33,917 nt of DNA from Spirochaetaceae bacterium. Its GTDB lineage: Bacteria > Spirochaetota > Spirochaetia > Treponematales > Breznakiellaceae. A model generated the notes under the pieces. That model was not told the DNA's origin, did not search any database, and saw only the letters and a list, made by a program, of their open reading frames with translations. The translations under genes and the position numbers were made by a program. Of the stretch, positions 30,526 through 33,917 are shown piece by piece (within the stretch, counting starts at the first letter, position 1; each line of letters opens with the position of its first letter). The stretch covers positions 1-33,917 of the forward strand of contig JAISLT010000079.1 in assembly GCA_031277165.1 (NCBI GenBank), in the 5' to 3' direction.

Positions 30526-31482
30526 ATGGCAAAGGCAGTTTTCCGGCCCGGCGAAATTACCGTGGTGGAAAGTAAGATATTTCTTGATCCTCCCAGCGCC
30601 TTTCCCGGCATGGAACACCTGTCGCCGGTGGAAGATGCGGTGGAAGAAATTGAAGAGGCCGCGGAAGAATATTCCGGCCCCACCGCGGACGATCTGCGGC
30701 GGGAGGCGGAAACCTTTAAAGTCCAATGGGAGCAGGAAAAAGAGGCCCTGATCCGATCCGCCAAGATAGAGGCCGACGGAATTATTAAAGAGGCGGAGCA
30801 GACCGCGTTTAACGAAGTAAAACGCAAAACCGATCAGGCCCAGTCGTTAAAGCGGGAAGCGGAAGACGAGGCCGAAAAAATTATTGCCGAAGCCCGGGAA
30901 AGGGCTGCACAGATAGAGGCCGATTCCCAGGCGGCCTTTGAAACAGAACGGCGGGCGGCGGAGGAAGAGGGCCGCATGGCAGGCCGGGAGGCGGGCTTTA
31001 CCGAAGGCAAGGACGAAGTGGCCCGGCTGGTTGAGCGAACCCAGACGATCCTGGAGCGGGCCCAGGAAAAACGGGCGGAGATTCTGGCGGAAACGGAACG
31101 GCAGATCATCGATCTGGTACTGCTTATTTCCCGCAAGGTAATTAAGATAATTTCCGAAAACCAGCGCAACGTGGTGATTTCCAATGTCATAGAAGCCCTG
31201 CGGAAGGTAAAGGGCCGGGGCAACATTATTATCAGGGTAAACATGGTGGATCTAAAGCTTGCCACGGAACATAAAAAGAATTTTATTAACATGGTGGAAG
31301 GGTCTAAGTCGGTGCAGATAGTCGAAGACACCACGGTTGATCCGGGGGGCTGCATAATCGAGACGGATTTTGGCGAAATTGACGCCCGCATTTCCAGCCA
31401 GCTTTCGGAACTGGAACAGAAGATACTGGAAATTGCCCCCATTAAGGGCCGGGCAAAGACCGGTTCGCTGCAAGGGGCCTAG
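30526..31482 (+). CDS. fliH: Flagellar assembly protein FliH
   Basis: Stator and negative regulator of the FliI export ATPase. 318 residues. An acidic N-terminal quarter (EDAVEEIEEAAEEYSG) is followed by a long Glu/Ala/Arg-rich coiled coil and a C-terminal globular domain (VVISNVIEALRKVKGRGNII; VDPGGCIIETDFGEIDARIS) shared with V/F-ATPase peripheral-stalk proteins. AAGGGG precedes the ATG at 30526. The 78-base gap after fliG is the largest inside the flagellar block; I see no terminator or promoter in it. Confidence 0.93.
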   Translation: MAKAVFRPGEITVVESKIFLDPPSAFPGMEHLSPVEDAVEEIEEAAEEYSGPTADDLRREAETFKVQWEQEKEALIRSAKIEADGIIKEAEQTAFNEVKRKTDQAQSLKREAEDEAEKIIAEARERAAQIEADSQAAFETERRAAEEEGRMAGREAGFTEGKDEVARLVERTQTILERAQEKRAEILAETERQIIDLVLLISRKVIKIISENQRNVVISNVIEALRKVKGRGNIIIRVNMVDLKLATEHKKNFINMVEGSKSVQIVEDTTVDPGGCIIETDFGEIDARISSQLSELEQKILEIAPIKGRAKTGSLQGA

Positions 31483-31483
31483 G

Positions 31484-33025
31484 GTGATTTCGACCTTACT
31501 TTTTGACAAATACCTGGAAACCACGGAACAGGTGGATCCCATAAAATGCGTGGGCCATGTGGTTAAGGTCCAGGGACTCTTAATTGAAAGCCGGGGCCCC
31601 CAGGCAATTATTGGAGAGCTGTGCCGCATTGAGGTTCCCAAGGGAAGCGGCATAGTTCAGGCCGAAGTGGTGGGCCTTAGGGAAGACATAATCCAGCTTA
31701 TGGCCTACGGTGACATTGAAGGCATTGAAATTGGCAGCCGGGTTATTGCCTCCGGCATGCGGCTTAAAATTCCCGTATCAAAAAAACTTCTTGGCCGGGT
31801 GCTGGACTGCATGGGCCGCCCCCTGGACGACAAGGGGGAAATTGCCTCCCGGATCCATTATTCCGCCACAGCCCTGCCGCCGGAACCCCTTAAACGCCGG
31901 CGGGTAACCCAGCGTATTGTCACCGGAGTAAGGGCCATAGACGGACTTCTTTCTGTGGGACGGGGCCAGCGGCTTGGTATTTTTGCCGGCTCCGGGGTTG
32001 GTAAATCCACCCTGCTGGGAATGGTGGCCCGGAACACCAACGCCGATGTAAACGTGGTCGCATTAATTGGGGAACGGGGCCGGGAGGTAAACGATTTTAT
32101 TGCCAAGGATCTGGGACCGGAGGGATTGGCCAAGACCGTGCTGGTGGTTTCTCCCTCCAATTCACCCCCCCTGGCCCGGCTTAGGGGCGCCTATACCGCT
32201 ACGGCGGTGGCGGAGTATTTTCGCGATCAGGGCCTGGACGTGATGCTCCTTTTTGATTCCATAACCCGCTTCGCCAGGGCCCAGCGGGAAATAGGCCTGG
32301 CCACCGGAGAACCCCCCGCTACCAGGGGGTATACCCCCAGCGTATTTGATTCCATGCCAAAACTTTTGGAACGCTGCGGTACCTCCGATAAGGGGACGAT
32401 CACGGGGTTTTATACGATCCTGGTGGATGGGGATGATATGGACGAACCGGTTTCCGATACGGTCCGGGGCATACTGGATGGTCACATTGTCCTTTCCCGG
32501 CGCTTGGCAGAGGCCTTTCATTATCCGGCGGTGGATGTGCTGGGGAGTATATCCAGGCTTGCCCCGGCGGTTACCGGCCCCGTTACCCAAAGGGCCGCCG
32601 GTTATATCCGGCGGCTTATGGCGGTGTACAACGAAGCGGAGGACCTTATTAATGTGGGGGCCTATCACCAGGGAACGAACCCTGCCATTGACGAAGCCAT
32701 AGCCAAAAAAGCAGCCATTGATTCTTTTTTGATCCAGGGGGTGGAAGAGAAATCTTCGATTGTGGAAACCCTTCAAGTGATGGGGGAAATTGCCGGAATG
32801 GAAATTCCCATGGAAGAAATGCAGGCCTGGCAGAAGGGGACTCTGTCCATACTGGCCGACGATTCCTACGAAGACGCGGTGGATGCGGACGCGGCGGAGA
32901 TAGACGAGGAGGATGACAAAAAAAACCCGGAGACATCCGAAGAACAGGAGCTTTCCAAAGAACCGGAACAGGCAGAACCGGAGACCACCGAAAAGACCGG
33001 AGCGGCGGCCCTTGAAACGCTTTAA
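31484..33025 (+). CDS. fliI: Flagellum-specific ATPase FliI
   Basis: Hexameric export ATPase related to F1-beta. 513 residues from GTG at 31484, one base after the fliH stop, with AAGGGG upstream; the open frame before this is a shadow of fliH. Walker A GSGVGKST at about 168-175, GERGREVNDF, Walker B VMLLFDSITRFA at about 250-261, and YTPSVFDSMPKLLERCG. The catalytic part ends near residue 455. An acidic Glu/Asp/Lys tail of about 55 residues follows that FliI of other bacteria (about 440-460 residues) lack. The fliJ start lies inside the tail's last codons. Confidence 0.96.
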   Translation: MISTLLFDKYLETTEQVDPIKCVGHVVKVQGLLIESRGPQAIIGELCRIEVPKGSGIVQAEVVGLREDIIQLMAYGDIEGIEIGSRVIASGMRLKIPVSKKLLGRVLDCMGRPLDDKGEIASRIHYSATALPPEPLKRRRVTQRIVTGVRAIDGLLSVGRGQRLGIFAGSGVGKSTLLGMVARNTNADVNVVALIGERGREVNDFIAKDLGPEGLAKTVLVVSPSNSPPLARLRGAYTATAVAEYFRDQGLDVMLLFDSITRFARAQREIGLATGEPPATRGYTPSVFDSMPKLLERCGTSDKGTITGFYTILVDGDDMDEPVSDTVRGILDGHIVLSRRLAEAFHYPAVDVLGSISRLAPAVTGPVTQRAAGYIRRLMAVYNEAEDLINVGAYHQGTNPAIDEAIAKKAAIDSFLIQGVEEKSSIVETLQVMGEIAGMEIPMEEMQAWQKGTLSILADDSYEDAVDADAAEIDEEDDKKNPETSEEQELSKEPEQAEPETTEKTGAAALETL

Positions 33026-33461
33026 CTTTGAACTAGAAAAGATCCTTAAACTTCGCTTGAACCGGGAACAGGAAACGGAAGTTGAACTGGGTAAGGCGGT
33101 GGGAGCCCTTTCGGCCCTGGAACTGCGGATAAGAAAAACCGCAGAAGAAAAATCCCGGGCCACGGGGAACCGTTTTGCAAAGGAACATGGAATAGAAGAA
33201 ATACGAAGTTACGACCTCTATATACTTAGGCTGGACCAAACCCGGGACGCCCTTTTACAAGCCGCCGCCAAGGCGGAACTGGCGGTAGAAGAGGCAAGAA
33301 ACGTATATATGGAAGCTTCCCGGGACCGGAAGATAATCGATAAACTAAAGGAACGCCGCCAAAGGGAATACCGGAGGGCGGTACTGCAGGAAGAGATAAA
33401 AATGATCGACGATATTTCAAGCGGCGCTGCCGCCAGAAAAGCCCTTACCCTGGGGGCATAG
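33012..33461 (+). CDS. fliJ: Flagellar export protein FliJ
   Basis: Coiled-coil chaperone escort that activates FliI, like the gamma subunit of F1. 149 residues from TTG at 33012, giving (M)KRFNFELEKILKLRLNREQ, the typical FliJ start; GGAG lies nine bases upstream. The longer frame from 32913 is a shadow of fliI. The protein is almost wholly helical with heptad-like Leu/Ala spacing. It overlaps fliI by 14 bases, and nothing further follows on this strand, so it ends the run. Confidence 0.88.
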   Translation: MKRFNFELEKILKLRLNREQETEVELGKAVGALSALELRIRKTAEEKSRATGNRFAKEHGIEEIRSYDLYILRLDQTRDALLQAAAKAELAVEEARNVYMEASRDRKIIDKLKERRQREYRRAVLQEEIKMIDDISSGAAARKALTLGA

Positions 33462-33505
33462 CAGCCTGCTGCACTTGTGGATTTTTTGATTTCTGGATAA
33501 TTCCG

Positions 33506-33917
33506 TTAGTATATCCAGTAAAAAAGTTTGTCAAGCAAACTGTTGTTTTGGGACATTGCATTTGGAACCCAATTTTGAGAATTTTCTACAAAGGAGCTTT
33601 TTCCTACAAACATACTGCCTCTTATGTAGGCCAAGTCATGGGAAGAACTGGGAACAGCTATGCCCTGTAGCGATATAACATATACTCCGATTTTCTTTGT
33701 TGTTCCATTCTGTGCCCATGAAGATGGAACGGCAAGCGTAAGGGCGTTTTCCAGTTCGGTGCCTGCACTGGCAATGGCAGCCTGCAAAGTAATGTCCGGG
33801 GTAATGCTTGACCTAATGGCAACTATCTTTTGCGTAAAATCAAAAATATCTATATATAACTCGGATGGGAATGTTGTAAAATAATGGCCTTGAATACCGG
33901 TATGACGCTTTGGGGAG
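33506..33917 (-). CDS. Partial 3' end of an unrecognised gene, AT-richer than its neighbours
   Basis: The frame is open from the window edge to the TAA at 33508-33506, giving the last 136 residues of a longer protein; the 5' end is outside. Visible blocks include FTTFPSELYIDIFDFTQ, ALTLAVPSSWAQNGTTKKIG, SHDLAYIRGSMFVG and the end LLDKLFYWIY. No membrane segment or cysteine is seen. The segment is rich in Ser, Thr, Asn and aromatic residues. It is clearly richer in A and T than the flagellar genes, and its codon use differs. That could mean a recently acquired or surface-type gene, but I do not recognise it. It converges on fliJ with a 44-base gap. Confidence 0.6.
   Translation of the reverse strand, partial: SPKRHTGIQGHYFTTFPSELYIDIFDFTQKIVAIRSSITPDITLQAAIASAGTELENALTLAVPSSWAQNGTTKKIGVYVISLQGIAVPSSSHDLAYIRGSMFVGKSSFVENSQNWVPNAMSQNNSLLDKLFYWIY

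Noticed and set aside
33462-33505. Possible terminator after fliJ
   Set aside because: Only a four-base stem (GCAG/CTGC) is visible, with the T-run about ten bases further on. Too weak to annotate.
1-33917. tRNA, rRNA, CRISPR arrays or riboswitches
   Set aside because: No cloverleaf, rRNA-like segment or regularly spaced repeat array was recognised on either strand. A covariance-model scan could still find something I missed.

Overview
The window is a chromosomal segment of a spirochaete, most likely a Treponema or close relative. Two genes for FlaA-type outer-layer proteins of the periplasmic flagella, and the block dprA-topA-xer-flgB-flgC-fliE-fliF-fliG-fliH-fliI-fliJ next to an mraZ-led division cluster, match the treponemal arrangement as I remember it from T. 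pallidum. The DNA is GC-rich by eye (roughly 55-60%), unlike T. pallidum or T. denticola. A termite-gut-type treponeme or a related environmental lineage is therefore plausible, but that is inference. Nearly everything is core genome. No tRNA, rRNA, CRISPR array, insertion sequence or prophage was seen.

Layout. Positions 1-34 hold the first codons of a leftward gene with an extended -10 promoter. Positions 35-389 are non-coding and carry palindromic REP-like repeats. From 4080 down to 390 a leftward operon reads infC-rpmI-rplT-zapB-like-zapA-manA-yaiI. A rightward membrane-protein gene (4147-4869) diverges from infC and converges on leftward fba (4880-5878). From 5949 everything of size is rightward apart from one small gene: an anchored exported protein, then the two flaA genes behind a perfect consensus promoter. 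A structured 314-bp gap with terminators follows. Next come an unfamiliar nuclease-like/winged-helix protein, a small leftward conserved-looking gene, and a long, tightly packed run to 33461.

That run starts with the division and peptidoglycan cluster mraZ-rsmH-ftsL-murF-mraY-ftsW-ftsQ-ftsA-ftsZ. It continues with a tyrosine recombinase, a TPR protein, dprA, topA, a second tyrosine recombinase, hslV and hslU. It ends with the flagellar rod, basal-body and export genes flgB to fliJ. Most junctions overlap by 1-17 bases, which implies translational coupling over about 23 kb. At the right edge an AT-richer, unrecognised gene enters leftward and is cut by the window end.

How it works together. 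MraZ probably represses its own operon through four 10-bp-spaced boxes just downstream of a sigma-70 promoter. The division genes make lipid I/II precursors (MurF, MraY), the FtsW/FtsQ/FtsL septal machinery and the FtsA/FtsZ ring; ZapA and a ZapB-like protein sit in the ribosomal operon. The Xer proteins and TopA handle chromosome topology and dimer resolution. HslUV is a protease. FlgB to FliJ build the rod, MS ring, switch and export ATPase, and FlaA coats the filament.

The most unusual items are: ftsA apparently starting at a CTG codon behind a perfect Shine-Dalgarno; a possible structured RNA at 8677-8773; an orphan nuclease-like/winged-helix gene with a G9 tract and upstream repeats; and the repeated use of 8-base start/stop overlaps. 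I found no clear-cut new multi-gene system.
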